Positions 1-9,409 are shown, numbered from the stretch's first letter. The stretch: DNA of 64,000 nucleotides from Bacteroidota bacterium (GCA_023434665.1 JAEYSM010000052.1:1-64000); one strand, 5' to 3'. Numbers and translations: made by a program. Notes: generated by a model from the letters alone, not told the origin.

Positions 1-471
1 CTTTTCACCAAAAAGTGCCCTCCGGAGTTCCTCAACAGAGTTTTTCACTTCAAGTGATGAACTGTTGAAGTTGATGGGCATAATTGCATGCAGGGTCTCA
101 ATTTCGAGGTTCTTCTGTATAAAGGAATGCAGAATGGTTATGTCGCTATAACCTACAATCCATTTGGGGTTTTCGCGGAACTTTGTAAAATCAAGTAAGT
201 CAATTATTCTAACAAGTCCGTAACCCCCTCTGGCGCATATAATGGCTTTAATTTCGGGGTCGTCGAGCAGTGATTGCATATCGGCAGCCCTTTGTTGGTC
301 AGTCCCTGCGTATTGATTATCCGAAGCATAGATATTCACCGGTAAAACAACCGTTAAGTCCCATGACCCAAAAACGGTTATGGAAGCCTCGAGTTCCTGA
401 GGGGTAATTTTACGGGCAGGAGCAGTAATGGCTATTTTATCACCCTTTTTTAATGGAGGAGGAGAGATCAT
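1..471 (-). CDS. LD-carboxypeptidase (peptidase family S66), N-terminal part
   Basis: Reading the minus strand from an ATG at 471 gives 157 codons that run off the left edge, so only the N-terminal half is present. The protein starts MISPPPLKKGDKIAITAPAR and carries the S66 hallmarks CARGGYG and GYSDIT, the latter holding the nucleophilic serine; the Glu and His of the triad would lie outside the window. S66 enzymes cleave the tetrapeptide L,D-bond during peptidoglycan recycling and are usually cytoplasmic. No signal peptide is seen. The start lies inside a three-copy direct repeat (469-540) and a strong hairpin at 551-578 separates it from the next gene upstream, so it is probably transcribed alone. 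Confidence 0.9.
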   Translation of the reverse strand, partial: MISPPPLKKGDKIAITAPARKITPQELEASITVFGSWDLTVVLPVNIYASDNQYAGTDQQRAADMQSLLDDPEIKAIICARGGYGLVRIIDLLDFTKFRENPKWIVGYSDITILHSFIQKNLEIETLHAIMPINFNSSSLEVKNSVEELRRALFGEK

Positions 472-540
472 TCATTCCTGGTTTCAGGCCAACGTTCAAT
501 CTGTTTTCAGTCAAACGTTCGTTCCTATTTTCAGTCCAAA
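469..540. repeat. three degenerate ~24-bp direct repeats at the start of the S66 gene
   Basis: Units at 469-492, 493-515 and 516-540 share the pattern C(A/G)TTC, then TTTTCAG or GTTTCAG, then TC(C)AAA or GCCAA. The last unit includes the start codon of the LD-carboxypeptidase gene, so the repeat forms its whole leader. A role as a repeated binding site or leader element is inference. Confidence 0.6.
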
Positions 541-550
541 GGTAAAAGAA

Positions 551-578
551 AAAAGGGAAGAAACCACTCTTCCCTTTT
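551..578. terminator. bidirectional intrinsic terminator
   Basis: AAAAGGGAAGA and TCTTCCCTTTT form a perfect 11-bp stem with a 6-nt loop and U-rich tails in both directions. It lies 20 bp past the stop of the minus-strand gene 598-948 and ends that unit. Confidence 0.8.
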
Positions 579-597
579 CATGCAACCTAACAACCAA

Positions 598-948
598 TCA
601 TGAATAAAAACTTGTCCTGAACATCCAATGAGGTCTGTACGAGGGTATATTTAGTTCTTTAACTTTCTGATATAAGTGGTCATAAAAATCACTTAATTCA
701 TGTAATGAGCCCCTGTCGAACAGTAAACTGATCTCAGAAGTCTCAATTGTTCCTGATGCTTCAGGATATTTTTCCGTTATCATCCTCACCAGTCGTTCGA
801 TCTTGTGTATATAATCCTCCCGGGTGGACAGAAACAGTCCCCGGTTGTGATTATCAAGGTCGATTATTTTATCCATCATTGGTGGCATGGCGCAAAAGCA
901 TATAGTTAACGGAAATACAAAATTCGCCCATACGGTCCATTTTAACAT
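598..948 (-). CDS. small protein of unknown function
   Basis: A 116-codon frame with normal codon use for the neighbourhood. I do not recognise the family. The first 20 residues are hydrophobic (MLKWTVWANFVFPLTICFCA) and could be a signal peptide, but the start may instead be one of the ATGs near 888 (MPPMMDKIID), giving a soluble acidic helical protein of about 96 residues. The C-terminal half is helix-rich and ends in an aromatic tail. It is divergent from rubrerythrin and followed by a terminator, so it is monocistronic. Function unknown. Confidence 0.5.
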   Translation of the reverse strand: MLKWTVWANFVFPLTICFCAMPPMMDKIIDLDNHNRGLFLSTREDYIHKIERLVRMITEKYPEASGTIETSEISLLFDRGSLHELSDFYDHLYQKVKELNIPSYRPHWMFRTSFYS

Positions 949-1002
949 TACACAATATTCATTATTTCTTACATAATCTTATGTACTTTCATCACTATTC
1001 TG

Positions 1003-1010
1003 TAACTTTG
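1003..1010 (+). promoter_or_regulatory. -7 box of the rubrerythrin promoter
   Basis: TAACTTTG fits the Bacteroidota TAnnTTTG element and lies 31 bp before the rbr start codon. No clear -33 TTTG is seen at the usual spacing. Confidence 0.45.
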
Positions 1011-1041
1011 TCAAAAGGAAATAACAACAAAATATATCATT

Positions 1042-1650
1042 ATGTTACAATCAGAAGTTCAAGAAGTTACAGTAAAAAAATCTATCAAAGGAACTCAAAC
1101 CGAGCAGAATTTATTGAAGAGTTTTGCGGGTGAATCTCAAGCTGCCAGGCGCTACAGACTTTTTGCTCAACAGGCAAGGGAGGATGGTTATGAACAGATA
1201 GCTGCTTTCTTTGACGAAACTGCAGATCAGGAAGATATGCATTCAAAAACTTTCTTTAGTTATCTCGAAGGTGGAATGGTTGAAATAACTGCTTCCTACC
1301 CGGCCGGAATGGTTGGTAAAACCGCCGATAATCTGTTGGCCGCTGCCGAGGGTGAAAACGAAGAACATGAGTTACTGTATCCACAGTTTGCAGCGATTGC
1401 AGAAGAGGAAGGCTTTAAGAAAATCGCTACTGCTTTTAAATTAATTGCCAGCGTTGAAGCAGAGCACGAAAAACGTTATTTGGCTTTACTAAATAACCTA
1501 AATGCAAATAAGGTCTTTGAAAAGGAGGAAGAAGTAATTTGGGTTTGTCGCAAATGCGGATACCATTACAAAGGTAAAAAAGCGTTGAAAAATTGTCCGG
1601 TTTGCAGCCACCCACAGGCATATTTTGAAATGGAACAGACCAATTATTAA
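1042..1650 (+). CDS. rbr: rubrerythrin
   Basis: A 202-residue non-haem diiron peroxidase that reduces hydrogen peroxide in the cytoplasm of anaerobes. The ferritin-like domain (about residues 12-150) contains the carboxylate/histidine ligands, seen as FAGESQAARRY, DQEDMH, ENEEHE and EAEHEKRY. The C-terminal rubredoxin-like domain (about 164-195) has two CxxC knuckles, CRKC and CPVC, for one iron. The N-terminus is about 11 residues longer than typical rubrerythrins, which begin at the KSIKGTQTE motif. It has its own promoter and terminator, so it is a single-gene unit, consistent with oxidative-stress regulation. Confidence 0.96.
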   Translation: MLQSEVQEVTVKKSIKGTQTEQNLLKSFAGESQAARRYRLFAQQAREDGYEQIAAFFDETADQEDMHSKTFFSYLEGGMVEITASYPAGMVGKTADNLLAAAEGENEEHELLYPQFAAIAEEEGFKKIATAFKLIASVEAEHEKRYLALLNNLNANKVFEKEEEVIWVCRKCGYHYKGKKALKNCPVCSHPQAYFEMEQTNY

Positions 1651-1673
1651 GTTTTTGTTGGAGAAAAGGAAAG

Positions 1674-1699
1674 AGCTCTGTGAAGACAGGGCTTTTTTT
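1674..1699 (+). terminator. intrinsic terminator of rbr
   Basis: AGCTCTGT and ACAGGGCT pair over 8 bp (one G-U) around a GAAG loop, followed directly by seven T residues. Confidence 0.75.
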
Positions 1700-1708
1700 A
1701 TGAGTTAA

Positions 1709-2281
1709 TTAAAAAGTTTCAGCCATCCTGGGGTCTTCCATGATTGACTTTTTTAGTCGTTCTTTACAGTTGTATTTTTTAGTTTTTGCATAATTCTCCG
1801 AACCATATCCCATGGTATCGGCAATTTCTTTTGAACTATATTTTTGCAACGAGAGTAAAAGGATTCTTTGGCAATCTTTATCCATTGAATGGAAGTGCTC
1901 GCGGTATATCTTATATCGCATTTGCTCCATCTCTGCCATTTCTATTCCTGATGTTTCAGGTATCTCCATGAATTTTTCGAGTAATTCGAGATTATCTCCA
2001 CTTTTACGTTTGGATTTGAGCTTCTGCATCCAAAGGTTACGACTGATTGAATAGAGATAAGTGAGGAAAGAACAAGAGAGGAAGAATTCGTCTTTTTGAA
2101 CGTTTTTCAGAATAACAAGTAGTGATTCCTGAAAAATATCTTCAGCATCTTCTTCATTGCCGGTATTCTTTTTAATCAGAAACTTGATGGTGGGAAAGAA
2201 TTCCTTATAAACATGCTTGATGATGTAGTCACTATTGAGCTTCAATCCTTCAATGATGGCGTTGTCAGAATAGTGTATCAT
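1709..2281 (-). CDS. ECF-type RNA polymerase sigma factor
   Basis: About 190 residues with sigma region 2 (about 27-95, including EEDAEDIFQESLL and the -10-melting stretch FLTYLYSISRNLW) and region 4 (about 130-185, KEIADTMGYGSENYAKTKK as the helix-turn-helix). No anti-sigma gene is adjacent. ATG at 2281 is preferred to the in-frame GTG one codon earlier. It is transcribed divergently from the T9SS gene porZ. In Porphyromonas gingivalis an ECF factor (SigP) controls T9SS genes; whether this is its counterpart is inference from position only. The DNA it recognises cannot be told from sequence. Confidence 0.88.
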   Translation of the reverse strand: MIHYSDNAIIEGLKLNSDYIIKHVYKEFFPTIKFLIKKNTGNEEDAEDIFQESLLVILKNVQKDEFFLSCSFLTYLYSISRNLWMQKLKSKRKSGDNLELLEKFMEIPETSGIEMAEMEQMRYKIYREHFHSMDKDCQRILLLSLQKYSSKEIADTMGYGSENYAKTKKYNCKERLKKSIMEDPRMAETF

Positions 2282-2518
2282 CACAATGCTTATTAATTTG
2301 CGGTACAGTTTATATGTGTTTATGACTAATATGCTATAAAAGTACGCAAATAAACTGTGACCACAAAATTAGTCAGTTTTTTTAAGTCTGTAAAGTTCCA
2401 CATTTTTATTACTCTTGTCACCGGCCTGCAATAAATTATTAAAATTGCAGTTTATTTATTGGTTATCGAAATTTTCAAGATATATAGTTTCTGGTTCTGA
2501 AATAAAAACTAACATTTG

Positions 2519-4849
2519 ATGAGAATGCCACGGATTTTTACTTTACTCTTTTCTTTTTTCATTCTTTCTGTAACCTGCACCTTTGCTCAGGAAGTTGGAA
2601 TAGGTCACTGGCGTGATCATTTGCCCTATAAAAAGGTTATTGCTGTTGCTGAGGCCGGTAACCGCATATATGCTGCGACTCCATATGCTCTGTTTTATCT
2701 TGATCAGAATGACATGAGCCTGAACCGGGTTACCAAAATAAATGGTCTGAGTGATGTGGGTATTAGCAGTATCGAGTATAATAAGACTTTTAATACCTTG
2801 GTTATTGCCTATTCAAACGCTAATATTGATCTCCTGAAAGGGGATAAGATTGTTAATTTGTCGGATATTAAGCGTAAGCCAATTCTGGGCGATAAATCAA
2901 TAAACAATATTGAGTTCCTTGGAAACAAAGCATTCTTGTCGTGTGGGTTCGGTGTGGTTGTGCTTGATATTGACAGAGAGGAATTTCCGGAGCCAATTTA
3001 TTACATTGGACCTGAAGGATCGTCAATCAATGTTAGGAGTATTACCTTTAATGAGGTTGATTCGCTCATTTATGCAGCTACTGATGCCGGAGTATATTCG
3101 GCTAATTATCATACAGCCAACCTTGCAAATTTTGCTGAATGGTCATCAGACCAGAATGAAGGATTACCCGAAGGACCGTTTAACCACATCGCAGCATTTA
3201 ACAATCGTATTTACGTGAATAAGTATGGCGACAATTATGCTGATGATCACATGTATGTAAAGATCGGGAATAAATGGCAACCTTTTGAAGAAGCTAATAC
3301 CTCCGACAGGTATAGTGTGGAAGTTTATAATGACAGGTTGCTTGTGTCGATGAATCTTGCATTGGACGTGTTTAAACCTGATGGAACCAGAGATTATAGG
3401 ATTTATACATATAATCCGGGTACTGTAAGTCCGAGAGATGCATTGCTCCTGAATAATAATATAATGTGGATAGCTGATGAACTGGAAGGTTTGGTTAAAG
3501 TGACCAATATATGGACCTCGGAGAGATTTCTTTTGAATGGTCCCGATTTTCCCGATGCTTTTGCACTTTCATCGGCACAGAATGAAGTATGGATCGTTCC
3601 CGGTGGACGTACCTCCTCCTTTGAACCGTTATACCGACCGGTACGATTTTCAGGTTTTGTTGATGGATCATGGAAAACTATAGATGAGAAACAGGATCCA
3701 TTTTTACTCGATTACCGGGATGCTTATACTGTCGCTGTTAATCCTGCCAATCCGAAGAATGTATTTTTTGGTACCATGGGTTATGGATTGCTTGAATACA
3801 CCGATGGTCAATTTACAAAGAGATATACAACTGAAAACAGTTCACTTCAGGACCACGCATTTCAGGCAGGAAGAATTGATGTTACCGGATTAGCATTTGA
3901 TACTGACAATAACCTATGGGTGGTAAATTCATTTGCCCCCAATATGCTTTCACGCAGAACTCCTGCCGGTGAATGGAAATCATATTCACTGGGATCTAAT
4001 GGATCAGGAGTTGAAGGTGACAGGATTGTTATAGACCAGTCTAATCAGAAATGGATCCTGGGGAGAAGACTTAGCCTTTTCGTCTTTACCGACAATAACA
4101 CTCCCGATAATCCTTCAGATGATGATACTAAAAAATTGTCTTCCAGTACAGGAAATGGAGCTATACCCGGATCATTCGTCAGAAGCATTGCTGTTGATCG
4201 CGAAGGTTTGGTGTGGCTTGGAACTGATGAGGGAGTGGTTGTTTTTTATTCTCCTCAGAACGTTTTTACCGGTCAGAACTTTGATGCCCAGAAAGTGCTT
4301 ATTGAACAAGATGGCTACGGACAATATCTGCTTGAAACAGAAACAGTGACCGCCATAGCTGTGGATGGTTCAAACCGCAAGTGGTTTGGTACTGACAGGG
4401 CTGGTTTGTTTTTGATGTCAGCCGATGGAACCAAACAAATACTTCATTTTACTGAAGATAATAGCCCTTTATTATCAAACAGTATAACCGACCTTGCACT
4501 TACTGAATCGGGGGAGTTGTTTATTTCAACACCAAGAGGTATTGTTTCGTACCGCTCTGAGGCTGTACCACCTAAAGAAGAGCTAACCGATGTATTGGTA
4601 TTCCCTAACCCGGTTTACAGGAATTTTACCGGAAACATTGCTATAAAAGGATTGGTTGAAGGGTCCAATATCAAGATAACTGATATTGCAGGCAATCTTG
4701 TATATACCACAGATGCCATTGGTGGTCAGGCTTTATGGAATGGCCATAATTTTGATGGCTCGAGGGTAAAAACAGGTGTATATCTCGTATTTATAAGTAA
4801 TAGCGATGGTTCTAAAACAGAAGTTACCAAGATAATGATGATTAACTGA
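2519..4849 (+). CDS. porZ: PorZ-like T9SS cell-surface protein (two beta-propellers plus sorting domain)
   Basis: About 776 residues, the size of P. gingivalis PorZ. A signal peptide (cleavage after TFA, before QEVGIG) is followed by the N-terminal propeller, which opens with the family-typical WRDHLPYKK and NGLSDVGIS, a second propeller with two-component-regulator-like repeats (LVWLGTDEGVV, NRKWFGTDRAGLF), and a T9SS tail from about residue 695 (VFPNPV to KIMMIN). PorZ sits on the surface in the T9SS attachment complex and helps deliver anionic LPS to secreted cargo. The start is the ATG at 2519; an ATG at 2525 is possible. The stop overlaps the recO start by one base, so the two are translationally coupled. 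A general propeller-type surface protein is the alternative. Confidence 0.8.
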   Translation: MRMPRIFTLLFSFFILSVTCTFAQEVGIGHWRDHLPYKKVIAVAEAGNRIYAATPYALFYLDQNDMSLNRVTKINGLSDVGISSIEYNKTFNTLVIAYSNANIDLLKGDKIVNLSDIKRKPILGDKSINNIEFLGNKAFLSCGFGVVVLDIDREEFPEPIYYIGPEGSSINVRSITFNEVDSLIYAATDAGVYSANYHTANLANFAEWSSDQNEGLPEGPFNHIAAFNNRIYVNKYGDNYADDHMYVKIGNKWQPFEEANTSDRYSVEVYNDRLLVSMNLALDVFKPDGTRDYRIYTYNPGTVSPRDALLLNNNIMWIADELEGLVKVTNIWTSERFLLNGPDFPDAFALSSAQNEVWIVPGGRTSSFEPLYRPVRFSGFVDGSWKTIDEKQDPFLLDYRDAYTVAVNPANPKNVFFGTMGYGLLEYTDGQFTKRYTTENSSLQDHAFQAGRIDVTGLAFDTDNNLWVVNSFAPNMLSRRTPAGEWKSYSLGSNGSGVEGDRIVIDQSNQKWILGRRLSLFVFTDNNTPDNPSDDDTKKLSSSTGNGAIPGSFVRSIAVDREGLVWLGTDEGVVVFYSPQNVFTGQNFDAQKVLIEQDGYGQYLLETETVTAIAVDGSNRKWFGTDRAGLFLMSADGTKQILHFTEDNSPLLSNSITDLALTESGELFISTPRGIVSYRSEAVPPKEELTDVLVFPNPVYRNFTGNIAIKGLVEGSNIKITDIAGNLVYTTDAIGGQALWNGHNFDGSRVKTGVYLVFISNSDGSKTEVTKIMMIN

Positions 4850-5574
4850 TGCTTCAGCAGACCAGAGGTTTTGTTTTACATATAATCCGCTATTCAGAAA
4901 GCTCCGGTATAGTTAAAATATTTACTGAAAATACCGGTATTGTTTCGTGTGTTGTAAAGTCACTTTTCAGCAAAAATGCTAGGATCAGACCGGCACTCTT
5001 CGGACATCTTGCACTACTTGATCTTCTTATTGACAATAAACCCGGCCGCAACTTACAATATATAAGAGAGGCTACCATTGCACGCAGTTTCTATAATATT
5101 TCAGATAGCATGCTCAGGAGCAGCATACTACTATTTATGACTGAAGTCCTTTATAAATCGGTTAAAGAAGAAGAAGCTAATCATTCACTCTTTGATTTTA
5201 TAGAACAATCGCTTGATGCGCTGAACAATACTGACATTCCTGTCGCCAATTTCCACTTGTTATTTTTGATCAGACTTTCAGAACAGCTTGGATTTGGACC
5301 TGTTCATTCACTTTCGGGATACGAAGAACATTTAGATTTAATAACAGGACTTCCAGAAGTAAAAGACCCCGGGCATGAGTATTCAATTTCCGGCGAAAGT
5401 CTGAGATTACTAAAGGAATTAAACCTGAGGGATTATACTGATCTTACCGACTTTAAATCTCCAAGAAATGTGAGACTTGATTTATTGGGCAAGCTCACCG
5501 ATTTTTATAGAATCCATGTGCCTGAAATGAGTGAGTTGAAGTCGTTGAAAGTCCTGCATGAGATTATGGGATAA
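4849..5574 (+). CDS. recO: DNA repair protein RecO
   Basis: A 241-residue protein with the RecO N-terminal OB-fold (about 1-80, beginning MLQQTRGFVLHIIRYSE) and a helical C-terminal domain. RecO loads RecA on SSB-coated DNA with RecF/RecR and anneals single strands. No clear four-cysteine zinc motif is visible, as in many Bacteroidota homologues. It overlaps the porZ stop by one base (TGATG), so it is co-transcribed with porZ. Confidence 0.92.
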   Translation: MLQQTRGFVLHIIRYSESSGIVKIFTENTGIVSCVVKSLFSKNARIRPALFGHLALLDLLIDNKPGRNLQYIREATIARSFYNISDSMLRSSILLFMTEVLYKSVKEEEANHSLFDFIEQSLDALNNTDIPVANFHLLFLIRLSEQLGFGPVHSLSGYEEHLDLITGLPEVKDPGHEYSISGESLRLLKELNLRDYTDLTDFKSPRNVRLDLLGKLTDFYRIHVPEMSELKSLKVLHEIMG

Positions 5575-5579
5575 AACCT

Positions 5580-5587
5580 TATCTTTG
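5580..5587 (+). promoter_or_regulatory. -7 box of the lysS promoter
   Basis: TATCTTTG, an exact TAnnTTTG match, 16 bp before the lysS ATG. It would give a very short leader. No good -33 element was found. Confidence 0.4.
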
Positions 5588-5603
5588 CCGAAATTTTTGA
5601 GTG

Positions 5604-7334
5604 ATGTATCAGGAGATCAGTGAACAAGAAGCCATCCGGCGTAATTCTCTACAAGAACTAAGAAAACTGGGAATAGATCCTTATCCCGCAGCGGCATACA
5701 ATGTCAATATTAATACAGCTGAAATTCTCGAAAACTTTCCAAAGGACAATACACTTTATCAGGAAATAAGTATCGCAGGTAGAATAATGACCCGTCGTAT
5801 TATGGGTGCTGCCTCTTTTGTGGATCTGCAGGATAGTACCGGTCGTATTCAGCTTTATATTAAACGGGATGAAATATGCCCAGATGAAGATAAGACGTTC
5901 TATAATACTGTATTTAAACGGTTACTTGATATAGGTGACATAATAGGTGTTACCGGATATGTTTTTATTACCCAGATGGGTGAAATTTCAGTCCATGTTA
6001 AGTCACTAACGATTTTGAGTAAATCACTCAGGCCATTACCTGTTGTAAAAGAAAAGGATGATCAGGTTTTTGATGCTTTCAGTGATCCTGAAGCAAGGTA
6101 CAGGATGCGTTATGTTGATCTGATAGTAAATCCGGAGGTTCGCGAAATATTTGTGAAGCGAAACAAGATTATCTCTATCATGAGAGATTTCTTTAATGAA
6201 AGCAATTATCTGGAGGTTGAAACTCCAATACTTCAGCCTATTCCTGGCGGTGCCGCAGCACGACCATTCATAACTCATCACAATGCGCTCGACATGCCTT
6301 TGTACATGAGAATTGCCAACGAACTTTATTTGAAAAAGCTGATTGTAGGCGGTTTTGATGGTGTTTACGAATTTGCAAAAGATTTCAGAAATGAGGGGAT
6401 GGATCGTACACACAACCCTGAATTTACTGTTCTTGAAATTTATGTAGCCTATAAAGACTACTTCTGGATGATGGAGTATGTTGAAGAAATGCTCGAAAGA
6501 GTAGCTGTTGGATTACATAAGCAAACAAGGGTGAAGCTCGATGATAAGGAAATCGACTTCAAGAAGCCTTTCAGACGGCTAACCATGACAGATGCCATAA
6601 AAGAGTATGCCGGTGTTGACATAACCGGGAAGACTGAAGAAGATCTAGTTAAAATCTGCAAGGATCTAAATATTCAAACCGACCCATCAATGGGAGTGGG
6701 GAAGCTTATTGATGCCATATTTGGAGAAAAGTGTGAGCATCATCTCATACAACCTACATTCATTATGGATTACCCTATCGAAATGTCGCCTTTATGCAAA
6801 AGGCATCGTACTAATCCTGAACTGACAGAAAGATTTGAACTATTTGTAAACGGCAAGGAGTTGTGCAATGCCTATTCAGAGCTTAATGATCCTATCGATC
6901 AGATGAATCGTTTCCAGGATCAGTTAAAGCTTTCACAAAAGGGAGATGACGAAGCAATGTTTATAGATCTTGATTTTGTGAGGGCACTTGAATATGGTAT
7001 GCCTACCTGCTCGGGAATGGGTATAGGGATTGACAGACTGACCATGTTCATGACAAATCAGCCTTCTATTCAGGATGTGTTGCTGTTTCCACAGATGCGA
7101 CCGGAAAAGAAAGCACCATCCGGTGACAGTGACGATGCTTTTTTACAGTTAGGTGTCCCTGGAGATTGGATTGAAGTTTTAAGAAAATACGGCATTAAGA
7201 CTATTAGTCAGCTTAAAGAAGCTAATCCGAATAAATTACTGAATGATTTAGGCGGATTGCGTAAGAAAATGAAACTCGATATACCTGCCCTCAAAATTGA
7301 GGATATTAAAAGCTGGATTGAGAACGAGGCCTGA
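5604..7334 (+). CDS. lysS: lysyl-tRNA synthetase, class II
   Basis: 576 residues from the ATG at 5604 (a GTG lies one codon upstream). It charges tRNA-Lys in the cytoplasm. An N-terminal OB-fold anticodon-binding domain (about 55-150) precedes the class II catalytic core with motif 2 (FRNEGMDRTHNPEFT) and motif 3 (GMGIGIDRLTM). A C-terminal extension of about 70 residues after the core (from about 505) is helix-rich and resembles a helix-hairpin-helix tail; such tails are usual in Bacteroidota LysRS, which are about 575 residues long. The Hyf-like operon follows after 37 bp. Confidence 0.97.
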   Translation: MYQEISEQEAIRRNSLQELRKLGIDPYPAAAYNVNINTAEILENFPKDNTLYQEISIAGRIMTRRIMGAASFVDLQDSTGRIQLYIKRDEICPDEDKTFYNTVFKRLLDIGDIIGVTGYVFITQMGEISVHVKSLTILSKSLRPLPVVKEKDDQVFDAFSDPEARYRMRYVDLIVNPEVREIFVKRNKIISIMRDFFNESNYLEVETPILQPIPGGAAARPFITHHNALDMPLYMRIANELYLKKLIVGGFDGVYEFAKDFRNEGMDRTHNPEFTVLEIYVAYKDYFWMMEYVEEMLERVAVGLHKQTRVKLDDKEIDFKKPFRRLTMTDAIKEYAGVDITGKTEEDLVKICKDLNIQTDPSMGVGKLIDAIFGEKCEHHLIQPTFIMDYPIEMSPLCKRHRTNPELTERFELFVNGKELCNAYSELNDPIDQMNRFQDQLKLSQKGDDEAMFIDLDFVRALEYGMPTCSGMGIGIDRLTMFMTNQPSIQDVLLFPQMRPEKKAPSGDSDDAFLQLGVPGDWIEVLRKYGIKTISQLKEANPNKLLNDLGGLRKKMKLDIPALKIEDIKSWIENEA

Positions 7335-7371
7335 TTAACGCCTTCATTTCATTACTACTAATCAATGAATC

Positions 7372-9408
7372 ATGAATAAACTGTTGATTGAGTTATTCAA
7401 TATTCTACCATTTATTGCCTTCCTGACTTTTCCGGTGTTATCTACCCGAAACAGAGCCAAGATAACCTTTGTGGCTATTGTTGTTCAGGTTATAGTTGCT
7501 TCTGTTATTGCTGTTTCAGTATTCCTGAATGGCGCAGTGGATTTTTCATATACCGGCTCTTTTGTCACCGGTGCTATCCCTGTTAAGGTTGACTTCCTTT
7601 CTGCCTGGTTTATTCTTATAATAAGCTTTGGTTTCGTTACCGGTGCCTGGTATGGCATGAAGTATATGCAGAGCTACATTAATGAAAAAGCGGGCATTAC
7701 GCTTCATCTGGTTGCATATTTATCAGCATTCACCTCACTGGTTGATCTTTGTATGACCGGTAATGGGATTGTTTTTCTGGTTTTATGGGAGATAATGGCA
7801 GTTAGTTCTTTTATCCTCATTATTTTCGAGCATCAGAAAAGAGAAACCCTCAGAGCAGGCATCAACTTCCTGATTCAATCGCATATTTCAATCCTTTTTA
7901 TCACAATGGCATTTATTATTGCACGCGTGAGAACAGGAACCTTCGATATTTCAGCTATTGCAGCTTATACCTATTCAGAACCTGCAGTTACAGGGATTAC
8001 TCTTTTCCTTCTGTTTTTTGTGGGTTTTGCCATTAAAGCTGGTTTTGTTCCTTTCCACACCTGGCTGCCTCTGGCACATCCTGCAGCACCTGCCCATATA
8101 TCGGGAGTTATGTCGGGGGTCATCATAAAAATCGGAATATATGGAATACTGAGGACCCTGCTGCTAATAAAGAGTGATATGCTGATAATAGGTTATATCA
8201 TTCTTTCTGTTTCAGTTATTACCGGCGTATATGGGGTTATGCTCGCAATAATTCAGCATAATCTTAAGAAACTACTTGCTTATCATAGCATTGAAAATAT
8301 TGGAATAATCGGAATTGGAATCGGTGTTGGATGTATCGGAGCAGCCTACAATAATCCACTGCTGATAGCCGGTGGTTTTGGCGGAGCGTTGTTGCATACA
8401 CTTAATCATTCATTATTCAAATCATTATTATTCTATACTGCTGGCAATGTGTACCAGGCTACTCACACAATGGATGTAGAAAAGCTGGGTGGACTAATTA
8501 AGAGTATGCCTAAAACTGCTTTTTTGTTTCTTATAGCTTCGCTGGCAATTTGTGGATTGCCTCCGTTTAATGGATTTGTATCGGAGTTTTTCATTTATAG
8601 CGGGCTGTTTAACGGTCTTTTATCAAATCACTTCCTGTTTATTCTGTTCATTCTTTTTTCAACACTCGGATTGGTTCTCATTGGCGGACTGGCTTTAATA
8701 TGTTTTACAAAAGCTTTCGGGGTTGTTTTTCTGGGAACCGCAAGAAGTCGGTTTGAGGAAATCAAACTTAAAGAAGACACCGGGAGAATGGGACCGCTTT
8801 ACATTATCGCCGGATTGATCCTGCTTATAGGATTGTTTCCTATGCTTTTTTCTTCAGTATTATCGAACGTGGTTGGTTTATTTAGCGGCCCTGCGGGGAG
8901 CTTGCATGTGTACCAATCAGTGGAAGGGATTACAGGGATTTTAAGTTCGGTGGGTTGGTATTCACTGATTTTTGTCCTGCTTACTTTAGCGGTCTTTGTG
9001 ATAAGGCGTATATTGACTGCAAACCGGACAATTGAAGAAGAAGCAACGTGGGGTTGTGGTTATACAGGTGACGCAGGTAAAATGCAATATACGGCTTCGT
9101 CTTTTATCAGAACATACAGAAAGCTTGCTGAACCGGTTCTCTTAGTGAAGCGGCATAAGCATGAGCCTGGATCGTTGTATCCCGAAAAGGTATTCCAGGA
9201 AACACATCCATATGATAAGGTCGAGAAGTGGTTAATTGATAAACCACTACACCAGATGCGAAAGTTCCTCAACAGGTTCGTATTTCTCCAGAATGGTAAT
9301 ATTCAGGCATATATTTTATACGGTTTTATCTTCATTGGTTTAACTGTGATTGTTCCTGTGCTCTATGAAACGGTAATTGAGTTAATACAATTTATAAATC
9401 AGTGGTAG
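7372..9408 (+). CDS. hyfB: HyfB-like proton-translocating antiporter subunit
   Basis: 678 residues, almost entirely membrane-spanning (about 16 helices). It belongs to the Mrp-antiporter/NuoL family that forms the proton channels of complex I and group 4 hydrogenases. The conserved helix glutamate is in LVLWEIMAVSSF, the channel lysine in FAIKAGFVPFHTWLP, and the loop that follows has HPAAPAHISGVMSG. The HyfB-specific C-terminal part is present (WGCGYTG, KMQYTASSF). It is the first gene of a six-gene operon with gaps of 1-9 bp. Direct sequence supports the family; actual proton pumping is inferred. Confidence 0.9.
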   Translation: MNKLLIELFNILPFIAFLTFPVLSTRNRAKITFVAIVVQVIVASVIAVSVFLNGAVDFSYTGSFVTGAIPVKVDFLSAWFILIISFGFVTGAWYGMKYMQSYINEKAGITLHLVAYLSAFTSLVDLCMTGNGIVFLVLWEIMAVSSFILIIFEHQKRETLRAGINFLIQSHISILFITMAFIIARVRTGTFDISAIAAYTYSEPAVTGITLFLLFFVGFAIKAGFVPFHTWLPLAHPAAPAHISGVMSGVIIKIGIYGILRTLLLIKSDMLIIGYIILSVSVITGVYGVMLAIIQHNLKKLLAYHSIENIGIIGIGIGVGCIGAAYNNPLLIAGGFGGALLHTLNHSLFKSLLFYTAGNVYQATHTMDVEKLGGLIKSMPKTAFLFLIASLAICGLPPFNGFVSEFFIYSGLFNGLLSNHFLFILFILFSTLGLVLIGGLALICFTKAFGVVFLGTARSRFEEIKLKEDTGRMGPLYIIAGLILLIGLFPMLFSSVLSNVVGLFSGPAGSLHVYQSVEGITGILSSVGWYSLIFVLLTLAVFVIRRILTANRTIEEEATWGCGYTGDAGKMQYTASSFIRTYRKLAEPVLLVKRHKHEPGSLYPEKVFQETHPYDKVEKWLIDKPLHQMRKFLNRFVFLQNGNIQAYILYGFIFIGLTVIVPVLYETVIELIQFINQW

Positions 9409-9409
9409 T

